A DNA stretch of 64,000 nt from Azospirillum endophyticum (GCF_016595245.1 NZ_JAENHM010000023.1:1-64000), one strand, 5' to 3'; shown: positions 32,416 through 42,016, counted from the stretch's first letter. A program made the numbers and translations. Notes: generated from the sequence alone by a model not told the origin.

Positions 32416-34767
32416 TTACTTCTTCTTGCCCGACTGTGCCCTGGCGAACGCCTCGGCAAAGGCGCTGTTGAGCGGCTCCGGCGCCTTGGCCGGCTTCGGC
32501 GCGGCCTTGGCCGCGGGCGTCGCCGGGCGGCGATCCTGCTGCTGCGGCTGACGCGCCGGCCCCCTGTCGTCGCGGCGCTCTTCGCGCCGGGCCGGACGCG
32601 GCGCTTCCTCGCCCATGCGCATGGTGAGCGCGATGCGCTTGCGGGGGATGTCGACCTCCAGCACCTTCACCTTCACCACATCGCCGGCCTTCACCACCGT
32701 GTGAGGGTCCTTCACGAAGCTGTTGGCGAGCTGGGAGATATGAACCAGTCCGTCCTGATGGACGCCAATGTCGACGAAGGCGCCGAAGGCGGTGACGTTG
32801 GTCACCACGCCCTCCAGCATCATGCCCGGCTGGAGATGCTTCAGCTCCTCGACGCCCTCCTTGAAGGTGGCCGTCTTGAATTCCGGACGCGGGTCGCGGC
32901 CGGGCTTCTCCAGTTCCTTGATGATGTCCTCGATGGTGGGCACGCCGAACCGCTCGTCGGTGAATTCCTCGGCATTCAGGCCGCGCAGGAAGCGGGCATC
33001 GCCGATGACGCTGCCGAGGTCGCGGCCGGTGGTCTTCACGATGCGCTGAACCACCGGGTAGGCTTCCGGATGGACGGCGGAGCCGTCGAGCGGATTCTCG
33101 CCGTCGCGGATGCGCAGGAAGCCGGCGGCCTGCTCGAAGGTCTTAGGGCCCAGCCGCGCCACGTCGAGCAGCTGCTTGCGTGAGCGGAAGGCACCATTGC
33201 GGTCGCGATGTTCGACGATGTTGCGGGCGATGGTCTCGTTCAGGCCCGAAACGCGGGTCAGCAGCGGGATCGAGGCGGTATTGAGGTCGACGCCGACCGC
33301 GTTCACGCAGTCCTCGACCACGGCGTCCAGAGACCGCGCCAGCTTGCCGCCGGCGACGTCATGCTGGTACTGGCCGACGCCGATCGACTTCGGCTCGATC
33401 TTCACCAGCTCCGCCAGCGGGTCCTGCAGGCGCCGGGCGATGGAGACGGCGCCGCGCAGGCTGACGTCCAGGTTGGGGAATTCGTGCGCCGCGGTTTCGG
33501 ACGCGGAATAGACCGAGGCGCCAGCCTCGCTGACCACCAGCTTGGTCAGGGGCAGCTCCGGATGGCGCTTCATCAGCTCGGCGGCCAGCTTGTCCGTCTC
33601 GCGGGACGCGGTGCCGTTGCCGATGGAGATCAGCTCCGCCTTGTGCCGCGCCGCCAGCGCCGCCAGCACGGCGATGGAGCCGTCCCAGTCGTTGCGCGGC
33701 GGATGCGGATAGACGGTCGTCGTTTCCACCAGCTTGCCGGTGGCATCGACCACCGCCACCTTCACCCCGGTACGGATGCCGGGGTCGAGCCCGATGGTCG
33801 TGCGCGGACCGGCCGGAGCGGCCAGCAGCAGGTCGTGCAGGTTGCGGGCGAAGACGCGGATCGCCTCGTCCTCCGCCCGGTCGCGCAAGGCCCCCATCAG
33901 GTCGGTCTCGATATGCGGGCCGATCTTCAGCTTCCAGGTCCAGCGCACCACATCGGACAGCCACTTGTCGGCCGGACGGCCCTGGTCGCGGATGCCGGTG
34001 TGGACGGCGATGGTGCCTTCGGCCGGATGAGGTTGGCCCTCCTCGACCGGCAGATCCAGGCGGATGTCCAGCACGCCCTGCGCCCGGCCACGGAACAGGG
34101 CCAGCGCCCGGTGCGACGGCAGCTTCGACCAGTTCTCCGAAAAATCGAAATAATCGGAGAACTTGGCGCCCTCCGCCTTCTTCTCTTCGATCACCCGGGA
34201 GGTGACGACGCCCTTGTCCGCCATGGCGGTGCGCAGGCGGCCGACCAGTTCGGCATCCTCGCCGAAGCGCTCCACCAGGATGTGCCGCGCGCCGTCCAGC
34301 GCCGCCTTGACGTCGGCGACCCCCTTGCCGGCGTCGACGAAGGCGATGGCCTCGGCGTCGGGCTGCTTGCCGGGATTCGTCAGCAGCGCGTCGGCCAGCG
34401 GCTCCAGCCCGGCCTCGCGGGCGATCTGGGCCTTGGTACGGCGCTTCTGCTTGTAGGGGAGATAGAGATCCTCCAGCCGGGTCTTGGTATCGGCCTGGCT
34501 GATCTGGCGTTCCAGTTCGGGCGTCAGCTTGCCTTGGTCCCGGATGGTCGACAGGATGCTGGCGCGGCGGTCTTCCAGCTCGCGCAGGTAGCCCAGCCGC
34601 TCCTCCAGGGTGCGGAGCTGGGTGTCGTCCAGGCCGCCTGTCGCCTCCTTGCGATAGCGCGCGATGAAGGGAACGGTCGAGCCCTCGTCGAGCATGGCGA
34701 CGGCGGAAGCGACCTGGGACTCGCGGACCGACAGTTCGTCGGCGATACGCTGGCTGATGGACAGCAT
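32416..34767 (-). CDS. tex: Tex, S1-domain transcription accessory protein
   Basis: 783 aa. Full-length Tex: N-terminal helical region, YqgF-like domain (about 325-450, [19 protein letters not shown]), helix-hairpin-helix pair (about 490-565) and S1 RNA-binding domain (about 640-715, [21 protein letters not shown]). It binds nucleic acid and is thought to act in transcription and stress tolerance. A Pro/Ala/Lys-rich C-terminal tail of about 60 residues is longer than usual. Single gene. Confidence 0.96.
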   Translation of the reverse strand: MLSISQRIADELSVRESQVASAVAMLDEGSTVPFIARYRKEATGGLDDTQLRTLEERLGYLRELEDRRASILSTIRDQGKLTPELERQISQADTKTRLEDLYLPYKQKRRTKAQIAREAGLEPLADALLTNPGKQPDAEAIAFVDAGKGVADVKAALDGARHILVERFGEDAELVGRLRTAMADKGVVTSRVIEEKKAEGAKFSDYFDFSENWSKLPSHRALALFRGRAQGVLDIRLDLPVEEGQPHPAEGTIAVHTGIRDQGRPADKWLSDVVRWTWKLKIGPHIETDLMGALRDRAEDEAIRVFARNLHDLLLAAPAGPRTTIGLDPGIRTGVKVAVVDATGKLVETTTVYPHPPRNDWDGSIAVLAALAARHKAELISIGNGTASRETDKLAAELMKRHPELPLTKLVVSEAGASVYSASETAAHEFPNLDVSLRGAVSIARRLQDPLAELVKIEPKSIGVGQYQHDVAGGKLARSLDAVVEDCVNAVGVDLNTASIPLLTRVSGLNETIARNIVEHRDRNGAFRSRKQLLDVARLGPKTFEQAAGFLRIRDGENPLDGSAVHPEAYPVVQRIVKTTGRDLGSVIGDARFLRGLNAEEFTDERFGVPTIEDIIKELEKPGRDPRPEFKTATFKEGVEELKHLQPGMMLEGVVTNVTAFGAFVDIGVHQDGLVHISQLANSFVKDPHTVVKAGDVVKVKVLEVDIPRKRIALTMRMGEEAPRPARREERRDDRGPARQPQQQDRRPATPAAKAAPKPAKAPEPLNSAFAEAFARAQSGKKK

Positions 34768-34976
34768 GAGGCAGGGACCCTGCGGACTGGTGACGACAAG
34801 AAAGGGCGTCTGTCATAGCGCGTCGGGGCGGGGGGACGCCACCCCGGCCTTTCGGCAGAGGGGTGGAAAAGGCCAACCTGAAGCGGAAGGGCAGGCGGCC
34901 CGATTTCGCAAAAAGGTGGTAGGGGATGTTTTCTCCCTGCCGTTCACCGGCCGTTAACCATAGAGGCCATATACCT
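34768..34976. other. Intergenic region between tex and the sRNA
   Basis: It holds the tex leader and the probable sRNA promoter (TATACC at 34970-34975). No gene is seen. Confidence 0.6.
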
Positions 34977-35055
34977 CTACGTGCAACTTGGTTGCGTTTC
35001 CTCCCGAACCAACTCAGGGCGGCCCGGCGATAGTGCCAGGGCCGCCTTTTCTTTT
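34977..35055 (+). ncRNA. suhB/alr8 (MmgR)-like trans-acting small RNA
   Basis: About 78 nt with the layout of the alphaproteobacterial suhB/alr8 family. A small hairpin GCAAC-TTG-GTTGC lies at 34983-34995. A single-stranded linker carries TTTCCTCCCGAACC (CCTCCC at 35000-35005), which is complementary to Shine-Dalgarno sequences. A strong terminator stem GGCGGCCC/GGGCCGCC (35018-35025 with 35039-35046) ends in TTTTCTTTTT. In Sinorhizobium the family member MmgR limits polyhydroxybutyrate storage under nitrogen limitation. Family assignment is from memory and structure; targets here are unknown. It is convergent with the ECF sigma operon and divergent from tex. Confidence 0.7.
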
Positions 35056-35093
35056 TCCGCGTCCTGCCGTCGTAGAGGGGCCGCTTCACGATG

Positions 35094-35128
35094 AAAAAAG
35101 GGCCGGGACGGACATGCCGCCCCGGCCT
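35094..35128 (-). terminator. Terminator of the ECF sigma operon
   Basis: On the minus strand GGCCGGGGCGG (35127-35117) pairs with CCGTCCCGGCC (35111-35101) and is followed by TTTTTT. It ends the three-gene operon 40 nt after its last stop. Confidence 0.88.
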
Positions 35129-35167
35129 TACCCCGGAAGTAACTGCCACCGGTCGAAACCGAAAGGA

Positions 35168-35614
35168 TCAGGGAAGGCGGCTTTCGGCGAGACGCAGGCG
35201 GCCTTCCGGGGACAAGCGGGAGAGTGTGTCGACCAGGCGCGTTTCGAGTTCGTCGCGCAGCGTCGCGTCCCTGGTGTGGACGCTGTCGAACATGGCCTTC
35301 ATGCGGACGGCGTCGAAAGGATTTGCCATCAATTCCATGCGCAGGCGCGGCGCGAACTCTTCGCGGCTCGCACGCATCCGCACGAACAGCGGGCGTGCAT
35401 CGTCGAGCGCCTTGCGCAGGATGGCCGCGTCGGCCGGCGACAGCCGGCGGGAAACCTCGTCGACGACACGTTCCAGCATATGCTCCGGTCCGGGCGGCGG
35501 GGGAGGCGGCGGCAGGAAGGCGCGGGCAACCACGAAACCGCCGGCCAGCATGTTCAGCGCCAGGGACGCGACGAGAAGGAACCAGGGCCAGCGGCGCCGG
35601 ACCGACGGCGTCAT
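35168..35614 (-). CDS. Periplasmic heavy-metal sensor (CnrX/YdaB-like)
   Basis: 148 aa. A single N-terminal transmembrane anchor (about 9-33) and a Pro run (PPPPPPPGP) precede a helical periplasmic domain (about 45-145), as in the CnrX/CpxP-like metal-resistance family. It lies last in an operon with an ECF sigma factor and a membrane anti-sigma protein, the same order of parts as CnrYXH, so it probably senses an envelope or metal signal. No His/Met-rich metal site is obvious. The start overlaps the preceding stop as ATGA. Confidence 0.78.
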   Translation of the reverse strand: MTPSVRRRWPWFLLVASLALNMLAGGFVVARAFLPPPPPPPGPEHMLERVVDEVSRRLSPADAAILRKALDDARPLFVRMRASREEFAPRLRMELMANPFDAVRMKAMFDSVHTRDATLRDELETRLVDTLSRLSPEGRLRLAESRLP

Positions 35615-36039
35615 CGCGTGTCTCCCAGATAGCTGACGATCATCACGCCGGTCAGGCTGGGACTGCTCGCCGTTTCGAAGGAAATCAGGCCCTCGCTGTA
35701 GCAGAGGAACCCGATCAGCGCCATGCAGGCCATGAATCCGGCAAGCGGGGCAGGGCGGAAGGGCGGACGGGACAGGAACCACGGAACGAAATCGGGCACG
35801 GCCCGCTGAGCCAGGCAATGGGCGATGCGGTCGTAGACCTGCGCCTCTCGCCGGGCGGAAACCAGCGGGGTCGTGGCGGCGTCCAGAAACGCGTCGGTGA
35901 CGGCGGCATCGGCCAGCAGGTCGCGGGCTTCGGCACTGCCGTCCAGAAGGGTCAGCGCGTCCAGCCTGGCGGAACGCGGCCAGCGGTCCAGGTCGGCACC
36001 ATAGGCTGCGGCATAGCGTTGGAACTCTTTGAGTGTCAT
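35611..36039 (-). CDS. Membrane anti-sigma factor
   Basis: 142 aa. A soluble N-terminal part (about 1-90) starts MTLKEFQRYAAAYGADLDRWP, a form common in alphaproteobacterial anti-sigma proteins. One transmembrane segment (about 97-115) follows. It should hold the ECF sigma factor encoded just upstream; both of its ends overlap neighbouring genes by 4 nt. No zinc-binding ZAS motif is present. Confidence 0.8.
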   Translation of the reverse strand: MTLKEFQRYAAAYGADLDRWPRSARLDALTLLDGSAEARDLLADAAVTDAFLDAATTPLVSARREAQVYDRIAHCLAQRAVPDFVPWFLSRPPFRPAPLAGFMACMALIGFLCYSEGLISFETASSPSLTGVMIVSYLGDTR

Positions 36040-36608
36040 GACCGTGCACCGTCCTTCTGACGGATCAGGGGGTGAAGCCGGGCGCGCACGACGCGGCGTG
36101 CCCGAACCAGCAGGCTTTCCATAGCCGAAACAGAGACTTGCATGATTTCCGAAGCTTCAGCGCAGCTCATCTCCTCGTGGTAGCAGAGGCTGAGCGCCGC
36201 CCGTTGCCGGTCTGGCAGGGCGGCGATCGCGGCGTCCACCGCCGCGCCGATCCGGATGCCGTCGATCACCGTCTCGGCGCTCCAGCCCGGATCGGCGATC
36301 TCGTCGGCGGCATCCAGGGGGGAGAAGCTGCGCCGTCTCTTGTAGTCGATGGCGCGGTTCACCACGATCCTGTACAGCCAGGTGGTGAACCGGGTTCCGT
36401 CGCCGCGCCAGCGGCCGGCGTTGGCCCAGATCTGCAGGAAGGCGTCCTGCGCGATCTCCTCGGCATCGGCAGCGTTCCCGACCACCCGTTGGGCCAAGGC
36501 GATGCTGCGGCGCAGATGCCGGCGCGTGAGCGTTCCAAACGCTTTCCGGTCACCGGCGGCAGCGTCCGCCATCAACGCCTCGTCGGTCACCTCGTCGGTA
36601 GGCTCCAC
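36036..36608 (-). CDS. ECF-type RNA polymerase sigma factor
   Basis: 190 aa. Region 2 (about 25-95, with DAEEIAQDAFLQIW and FTTWLYRIVVNRAIDYKRR) and region 4 (about 130-180, LPDRQRAALSLCYHEEMSCAEASEIM) are clear. It directs transcription of a small regulon when released by the anti-sigma factor encoded next. A GGAC-N15-CGTAT sequence before the gene suggests autoregulation. Confidence 0.92.
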   Translation of the reverse strand: MEPTDEVTDEALMADAAAGDRKAFGTLTRRHLRRSIALAQRVVGNAADAEEIAQDAFLQIWANAGRWRGDGTRFTTWLYRIVVNRAIDYKRRRSFSPLDAADEIADPGWSAETVIDGIRIGAAVDAAIAALPDRQRAALSLCYHEEMSCAEASEIMQVSVSAMESLLVRARRVVRARLHPLIRQKDGARS

Positions 36609-36645
36609 GCCGTCTTCCGTCCGCTCCCGGTTGCTGTTGGAAATT

Positions 36646-36670
36646 TATACGCAGTCGGGAGCCGATGTCC
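36646..36670 (-). promoter_or_regulatory. Possible ECF autoregulatory promoter
   Basis: On the minus strand GGACAT (36670-36665) and CGTATA (36651-36646) have GGAC-N15-CGTAT spacing, close to ECF promoters of the GGAAC/CGT type, about 40 bp before the sigma gene. Confidence 0.4.
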
Positions 36671-36939
36671 TGCGCGCTGTCCGGCAAAATTCAGCGAAGG
36701 CGGAGCGGAGATTCCACCAAATCGGCAAGCACCGTTTTTAAAGACAAATTGGAGATTAATTTTCCATAAGATAGATTATGTGTTTTTCTGGCTCCGTTGG
36801 GGCAAGCCTCCCACTGCGCCACCGAACGTATTGCTCCGAAAGTTCATGCGCCAAGGGCTTGAGAAATGCTCGCTATGACTATATCTTCTCTGAGCCGCAG
36901 ATAGACTGCAGCGTTCTTTCAGCAAGGAGCTTGCTGAGC
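36671..36939. other. AT-rich intergenic region before the NAD operon
   Basis: Part of a 331-bp gap between the divergent sigma and nadM genes. A distinct AT-rich stretch (about 36736-36785) suits a promoter, but no clear NrtR or NadQ operator is found. An open frame from 36778 in phase with nadM is not conserved-looking and lacks a ribosome site, so it is treated as leader. Confidence 0.5.
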
Positions 36940-38073
36940 ATGAGTTCTACCACTGGCACCGGGCGTGAGTCCGGCACCCTGTCCTTGTCGAAGACGAACG
37001 CGGCCTCCAGTGCGCCAAGCGCTTCGGCCTATGATTTCATGGTCTTCGTCGGGCGCTTCCGCCCCTTTCACCTTGGCCATCTGACGGTGATGCGGCGCGC
37101 CCTGTCGCTGGGGCGGCACCTTGTCCTGCTGGTCGGGTCGTCGCGTCAGGCGCGCAGCCATCGCAATCCCTTCCGTTTCGAAGAGGTGCGCTCCTGCATA
37201 TTGGGCGCCTTTTCGGCGGACGAGCGCGAACGCATCACCGTGCTTCCCCTGATCGACCGCTACAACGACCTGGAATGGATCCGCGACGTCCAGGCCGCCG
37301 TGCATGGCGTCGTCGTCCAGCACCATCGGCCTGCCGACGGTTCGGCACCGGTGGTCGGTCTGATCGGCCATTCCAAGGACCACAGCAGCTATTATCTCCG
37401 CATGTTCCCGCAATGGGGCGCCGTGGAATGCGCGAATTGCCGGGGGATCTCGGCCACGCCCATCCGCGATGCCTATTTCGCCGATGCGGCGGCGGCGCTG
37501 GAAACGTGGAAGGAAGCGCTGCCCGCGAATGTCGCCGCCTTCATGGCGGAGTTCGCGCTCACCCCGGAGTACAGGCGGCTGGCGGAGGAAAGCGCCTACA
37601 TCGCCAAGTACAAGGCGGGATGGGCCGACGCGCCCTACCCTCCGACCTTTCTCACCGCCGATGCCGTGGTCGTCCTGTCCGGTCATGTCCTGCTGGTCGA
37701 GCGCCGGGGCCTGCCCGGACGCGGCCTGCTGGCGCTGCCCGGCGGGTTCGTCGGCCAGCACGAGCGGATTAAGGACGCCATGATCCGGGAATTGCGGGAG
37801 GAGACCAGGCTGAAGGTGCCCACAGGCTTCCTGGAAGGCGGCATCCGCGCCAGCCAGATCTTCGATCATCCCTACCGCTCGTCGCGCGGGCGCACGGTGA
37901 CACAGGCGTTCCTCATCCAGCTCAAGGCGACCGAGGACGGGTTTCCCAAGGTGCGCGGCGGTGACGATGCAAAGTCGGCCCGCTGGATGCCGATCGCGGA
38001 AATCGATCCCGAACAGATGTTCGAGGATCATTTCCACATCATCCAGACATTGATCGCCCAGTCCAGCACCTGA
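36940..38073 (+). CDS. nadM: Bifunctional NadM-type adenylyltransferase and Nudix hydrolase
   Basis: 377 aa. The N-terminal half is a NadM nucleotidyltransferase (FVGRFRPFHLGHLTVMRRAL with the HxGH motif, and ISATPIRD), joining ATP to NMN or nicotinate mononucleotide. The C-terminal half is a Nudix domain (box from GGFVGQHE to RELREET; the final Gly is Arg), probably an ADP-ribose pyrophosphatase. This fusion is known from Synechocystis slr0787 and Francisella. The start at 36940 has AAGGAG. It is the first gene of an NAD salvage operon with nadE, pncB and a nicotinamidase. Confidence 0.92.
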   Translation: MSSTTGTGRESGTLSLSKTNAASSAPSASAYDFMVFVGRFRPFHLGHLTVMRRALSLGRHLVLLVGSSRQARSHRNPFRFEEVRSCILGAFSADERERITVLPLIDRYNDLEWIRDVQAAVHGVVVQHHRPADGSAPVVGLIGHSKDHSSYYLRMFPQWGAVECANCRGISATPIRDAYFADAAAALETWKEALPANVAAFMAEFALTPEYRRLAEESAYIAKYKAGWADAPYPPTFLTADAVVVLSGHVLLVERRGLPGRGLLALPGGFVGQHERIKDAMIRELREETRLKVPTGFLEGGIRASQIFDHPYRSSRGRTVTQAFLIQLKATEDGFPKVRGGDDAKSARWMPIAEIDPEQMFEDHFHIIQTLIAQSST

Positions 38074-38186
38074 ACGCGATGCCCGTCCGATGTGGTTCCT
38101 TCCCGTTTACCTGGACAGAGTCGCGTTTCACCATGACGACCAAGCCCGCCGGACAGACCGGCGGCATTCGGCAAAGGAGCTTTGCC

Positions 38187-39887
38187 ATGTCGACCACTCT
38201 GCGCATCGTCTGCGTCCAGGCCAATCCAACGGTCGGCGCGCTCCAGGACAATTTCGACATCGTCCGTCGCCACCGCGAGCAGTATCGCGGCAAGGCCGAC
38301 CTGCTGGTGTTCAGCGAATGCTTCGGCACGGGTTATCCGCTTCAGGATCTCGTGCTGCGCCCGGGCTTCCGGCGCGACTTCCGCAGCGCGCTCGATACGC
38401 TGGCCAGCGAGATGCGGGGCGACGGCGGGCCGGCGGTGCTGGTCGGCGGGCCGCTCGACGGCGCCGCCCTGCCCTACAACGCCGCCTTTCTCATCGAAAC
38501 CGACGGGTCGATGAAGGTCGTGCTCAAGCACACCCTGCCCAACGACGAGGTCTATGACGAGAAGCGGGTCTTCGCCCCCGGACCGCTGCCGTCACCCGTC
38601 GATTTCCGCGGTTTCCGCCTGGGCATCGCCATCTGCGAGGATTTCTGGCACGGCAAAATCGCCCAAGCCCTGGCGGCGGAAGGCGCCGAGGTGCTGATCG
38701 TGCCGAACGGCTCGCATTTCAGGGCCGGAAAGCAGGCGGTCCGGCTCGCCATCGGCCGCCGCACGGTCAAGGCCACCGGTCTGCCGGTCCTCTACGTCAA
38801 CCAGGTCGGGGGGCAGGACAGCCTGGTGTTCGACGGCGGCAGCTACGTGATGGACCGCGCCGGGCTGGTGATCGCCCAGGCCGGCTTCCGCGAGGCCGCC
38901 TTCGACATCACGCTGGAGCGCGGCGAGGATGGGGTCGTCGATCTGTGCCGTGGCGACGTGTTCGGCGTGACGCCGAACGGCTATCCCGACGAGCCGGAGG
39001 CGATGTACTGGGCGCTCGTGCTGGGCTTGCGCGACTATGTGGACAAGAACGGCTTCCCCGGCGTGGTTCTCGGCATGTCGGGCGGCATCGACAGCGCCCT
39101 GTCGGCCGCCGTCGCGGTGGACGCGCTGGGCGCAGACCGCGTGCTGCTGGTGCGCATGCCGTCGCCCTACACCTCGGCGGAGAGCATGGAGGATGCCGAA
39201 CAGGCCTCGGCCCTGCTCGGCACCCGTCTGCTGACCGTGCCGATCGCCCCCGCGATGGAGGCCTTCGACGCCATGCTCGCCCCCGTCCTCGAAGACCGGC
39301 CGGGACCGGCCGACGACACGACCTTCGAGAATATCCAGGCGAGGGCGCGCGGCATGACCTTGATGGCGCTTTCCAACCGGCTCGGGCTGATGGTGCTGAG
39401 CACCGGCAACAAGAGCGAGATGAGCGTCGGCTATGCGACCCTTTACGGCGACATGTGCGGCGGCTATTCGGTGCTGAAGGACGTCTACAAGACGGTCGTC
39501 TTCCGTCTGGCACGCTGGCGCAACGCGCACTGGCCATCCGGTCTTCTTGGTCCGCAAGGCGCGGTGATGCCCGACCGCATCATCGCCAAGCCGCCGAGCG
39601 CCGAACTGCGCGAGGGGCAGACCGATGAGCAGGCCCTGGGCGCCTACGAGCATCTGGACGCGGTGCTCGGCACCATGGTCGAGGGACTGACCGGCGCGGA
39701 CCGCGCCGCCGAACTGGCGAGCATCGCCGTCGGCCAGCCGATTTCCACCGCCTATGCCGAGCGCATCGGCCGGCTGACGGCACGCGCGCAGTACAAGCGC
39801 GACCAGAGCCCGCCGGGCGTCGTCGTCACCGAACGGACCTATGGGCCGGGCTGGCGTCTGCCGGTCACCAACCACTACGGGCTGTGA
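38187..39887 (+). CDS. nadE: Glutamine-dependent NAD+ synthetase
   Basis: 566 aa. The N-terminal nitrilase-type glutaminase domain (about 1-260) has the catalytic Glu-Lys-Cys set, with Cys in GIAICEDFW. The C-terminal synthetase domain (about 285-560) has the ATP P-loop MSGGIDSALS and LSTGNKSE. It amidates nicotinate adenine dinucleotide to NAD. The ATG at 38187 follows AAAGGAG; upstream ATGs at 38079 and 38133 lack ribosome sites. Confidence 0.96.
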   Translation: MSTTLRIVCVQANPTVGALQDNFDIVRRHREQYRGKADLLVFSECFGTGYPLQDLVLRPGFRRDFRSALDTLASEMRGDGGPAVLVGGPLDGAALPYNAAFLIETDGSMKVVLKHTLPNDEVYDEKRVFAPGPLPSPVDFRGFRLGIAICEDFWHGKIAQALAAEGAEVLIVPNGSHFRAGKQAVRLAIGRRTVKATGLPVLYVNQVGGQDSLVFDGGSYVMDRAGLVIAQAGFREAAFDITLERGEDGVVDLCRGDVFGVTPNGYPDEPEAMYWALVLGLRDYVDKNGFPGVVLGMSGGIDSALSAAVAVDALGADRVLLVRMPSPYTSAESMEDAEQASALLGTRLLTVPIAPAMEAFDAMLAPVLEDRPGPADDTTFENIQARARGMTLMALSNRLGLMVLSTGNKSEMSVGYATLYGDMCGGYSVLKDVYKTVVFRLARWRNAHWPSGLLGPQGAVMPDRIIAKPPSAELREGQTDEQALGAYEHLDAVLGTMVEGLTGADRAAELASIAVGQPISTAYAERIGRLTARAQYKRDQSPPGVVVTERTYGPGWRLPVTNHYGL

Positions 39888-39917
39888 CCCGGTCAGCGAG
39901 AACAGGAGGTTTCAGCC

Positions 39918-41234
39918 ATGCTCGTCAATTTCAGCAGCCGCGCCCACAACCATAATTTCGCCACCGATTTCATCGTCCGGTCGCTGCTGGACACCGATTG
40001 GTACAAGCTGGCGATGCTGCAGTTCATCTGGCGGCATTTCCGCGACGTGAAGGTCCGCTTCAGCCTGATCAACCGCAGCCGGTCGGTGAAGCTGGCCCGG
40101 ATCATCGACGAGGCCGAACTGCGCCGCCAGCTCGACAATGTGCGCTCGCTGCGCCTGAAGCGGTCCGAGGCGGTCTGGCTGCAGGGCAACACCTTCTATG
40201 GACAGCGCGGGATTTTCCGGCCCGAGTTCGTCGCCTGGCTCGCCGAGGATTTCGCCCTGCCCGACTACCGGCTGTCGGAGGAGGACGGCCAGTGGCGCCT
40301 GGATTTCGAAGGGTCCTGGGCGATGACGACGATGTGGGAGATCTACGCCCTCAGCGTCATCAACGAACTCAAGACCCGTGCGGCCCTGGCGAGCATGACG
40401 GAGACCGAGCTCGACATCCTCTACGCCCGCGCCAAGGTCCGGCTCTGGGCCAAGATCGAGCGGTTGCGCCCGCTCACCGACCTCAGCCTCTCCGATTTCG
40501 GCACGCGGCGGCGGCACAGCTTCCTCTGGCAGGAATATGTCGTGGAGACGATGGCGGCCGAGCTCGGCCCGCGCTTCATCGGCACCTCCAACACCCACCT
40601 CGCCATGAAGCACGACCTGGAGGCCATCGGCACCAACGCGCACGAGCTGCCGACGACGGTCGCGGCGCTGGCGCGGAGCGACGATGAGTTGGGCAGGGCG
40701 CAATACGACGTCCTGCGACTGTGGCAGGAAACCTATGGCGGCGCGATGCTGGTGTTCCTGCCCGACACCTTCGGATCGAGCCAGTTCCTGAAGAACGCGC
40801 CGGACTGGGTGGCGGACTGGACCGGCATGCGGGTGGACAGCAAGGAGCCGGTGACTGCGGGCGAGGAGTACATCGCCTGGCTGGAGCGCCACGGCCGCGA
40901 TCCCCGCGAAAAGCGCGTGCTGTTCAGCGACGGACTGGATGTCGAGGACATCGTGAAGCTTCACCGGACCTTCGCCGGCCGCATCCGCGACGGCTACGGC
41001 TGGGGAACCCTGCTGACCTCCGATTTCCGGGGCTGCCATCCGCGCAATGGCCAGGGGCTCGATCCGCTGAGCCTGGTCTGCAAGGTGACGGCGGTCGAGG
41101 TGGATGGCGCCTGGAAGGAGGCGGTCAAGCTCAGCGACAATTACGAGAAGGCGACCGGGGCGGCCTCCGAGGTCGCCCGCTACCGCGCCATCTTCGGCAC
41201 CGAGGGCGTCGCGAACGTCCCGGTGCTGGTCTGA
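39918..41234 (+). CDS. pncB: Nicotinate phosphoribosyltransferase
   Basis: 438 aa. It makes nicotinate mononucleotide from nicotinate and PRPP with ATP. Family features: LLDTDWYKLAMLQFIW at the start, DFGTRRRHS near residue 190, GTSNTHLAM with the region of the phosphorylated His, and FSDGLDVE. The ATG at 39918 is preceded by AACAGGAGG. It is third in the NAD operon, with 30 bp before it. Confidence 0.95.
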   Translation: MLVNFSSRAHNHNFATDFIVRSLLDTDWYKLAMLQFIWRHFRDVKVRFSLINRSRSVKLARIIDEAELRRQLDNVRSLRLKRSEAVWLQGNTFYGQRGIFRPEFVAWLAEDFALPDYRLSEEDGQWRLDFEGSWAMTTMWEIYALSVINELKTRAALASMTETELDILYARAKVRLWAKIERLRPLTDLSLSDFGTRRRHSFLWQEYVVETMAAELGPRFIGTSNTHLAMKHDLEAIGTNAHELPTTVAALARSDDELGRAQYDVLRLWQETYGGAMLVFLPDTFGSSQFLKNAPDWVADWTGMRVDSKEPVTAGEEYIAWLERHGRDPREKRVLFSDGLDVEDIVKLHRTFAGRIRDGYGWGTLLTSDFRGCHPRNGQGLDPLSLVCKVTAVEVDGAWKEAVKLSDNYEKATGAASEVARYRAIFGTEGVANVPVLV

Positions 41235-41251
41235 ACCGGAGGAGAAGCATC

Positions 41252-42016
41252 ATGGCCGAGACCATCGTCACCCCCGCCATCACCCCGGCCGCCGCGCTGG
41301 AGGCCATCGCCGCCGCCCTGCCCGTGCGCAGGACCAGCCACAGCCTGGCGGGCAAGAGGGTTGGAAAGCTCGACGTCGATCCGGTGAACGGGTTCGCCGC
41401 CATTGGCGGCGGCAATCTGGCGCCGCCGGTGGCGAACGCCCAGGTCACCCGTATGATCGCCGAGATCGACCGTACCAACCGGCTGTTCCTCTCGGCCGGA
41501 TATCCCATCGCGGTGTTCCTCGACACCCACGAGCTGGGCAAGCCCGAGTACCCCTACCCGCCGCACTGCGAGGCCGGCACCGGCGAGGAGAATCTGGTCG
41601 AGGAACTGTCCTGGCTGGATGGCGCCCCCGGCGTCACGCTGATGCGCAAGGACTGCATCAACGGCGTGGTCGGGACGACCGACCTCGCGACCGGCCGGAA
41701 CCGCCTGTTCGACTGGATCGCCGGCAACGGCATCGAGACGTTGGTCGTGGACGGAATCTGCACCGACATTTGCGTGCTTCAGGCCGTCCAGGCCCTGCTG
41801 TCGGCGCGCAACCATGGCATGACCGGACCGCTGCGCGAGATCGTCGTGCATGAGCCGGGATGCGCCACCTACGATCTGCCGCTCGCCACGGCCCGCAGCA
41901 TCGGCCTGCCCGATACCGCCGCCCACCCGCAGATGGTTGCCCACCATATGGGGTTGTATCTGATGCAGGCGAGCGGTGCGGTCATCGCCGACGAGCTTAT
42001 CCTCCAGGCGCCGTGA
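41252..42016 (+). CDS. pncA: Nicotinamidase-like isochorismatase-family protein
   Basis: 254 aa cysteine hydrolase. Metal and catalytic features: FLDTHELGKPEYPYPPHC (Asp/His metal site) and GICTDICVLQAV with the catalytic Cys. Together with the operon (PncB, NadM, NadE) this points to deamidation of nicotinamide to nicotinate, completing the Preiss-Handler route. It is longer than E. coli PncA (213 aa) because of an N-terminal extension of about 30 residues. The Shine-Dalgarno is GGAGGAG. A different isochorismatase activity cannot be excluded. Confidence 0.83.
   Translation: MAETIVTPAITPAAALEAIAAALPVRRTSHSLAGKRVGKLDVDPVNGFAAIGGGNLAPPVANAQVTRMIAEIDRTNRLFLSAGYPIAVFLDTHELGKPEYPYPPHCEAGTGEENLVEELSWLDGAPGVTLMRKDCINGVVGTTDLATGRNRLFDWIAGNGIETLVVDGICTDICVLQAVQALLSARNHGMTGPLREIVVHEPGCATYDLPLATARSIGLPDTAAHPQMVAHHMGLYLMQASGAVIADELILQAP

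Noticed and set aside
33208-34818. 536-codon plus-strand frame opposite tex
   Set aside because: Antisense shadow; tex is full length and conserved on the other strand.
36778-36939. 54-codon upstream extension of nadM
   Set aside because: No ribosome site, AT-rich and not protein-like; AAGGAG before 36940 supports the shorter form.
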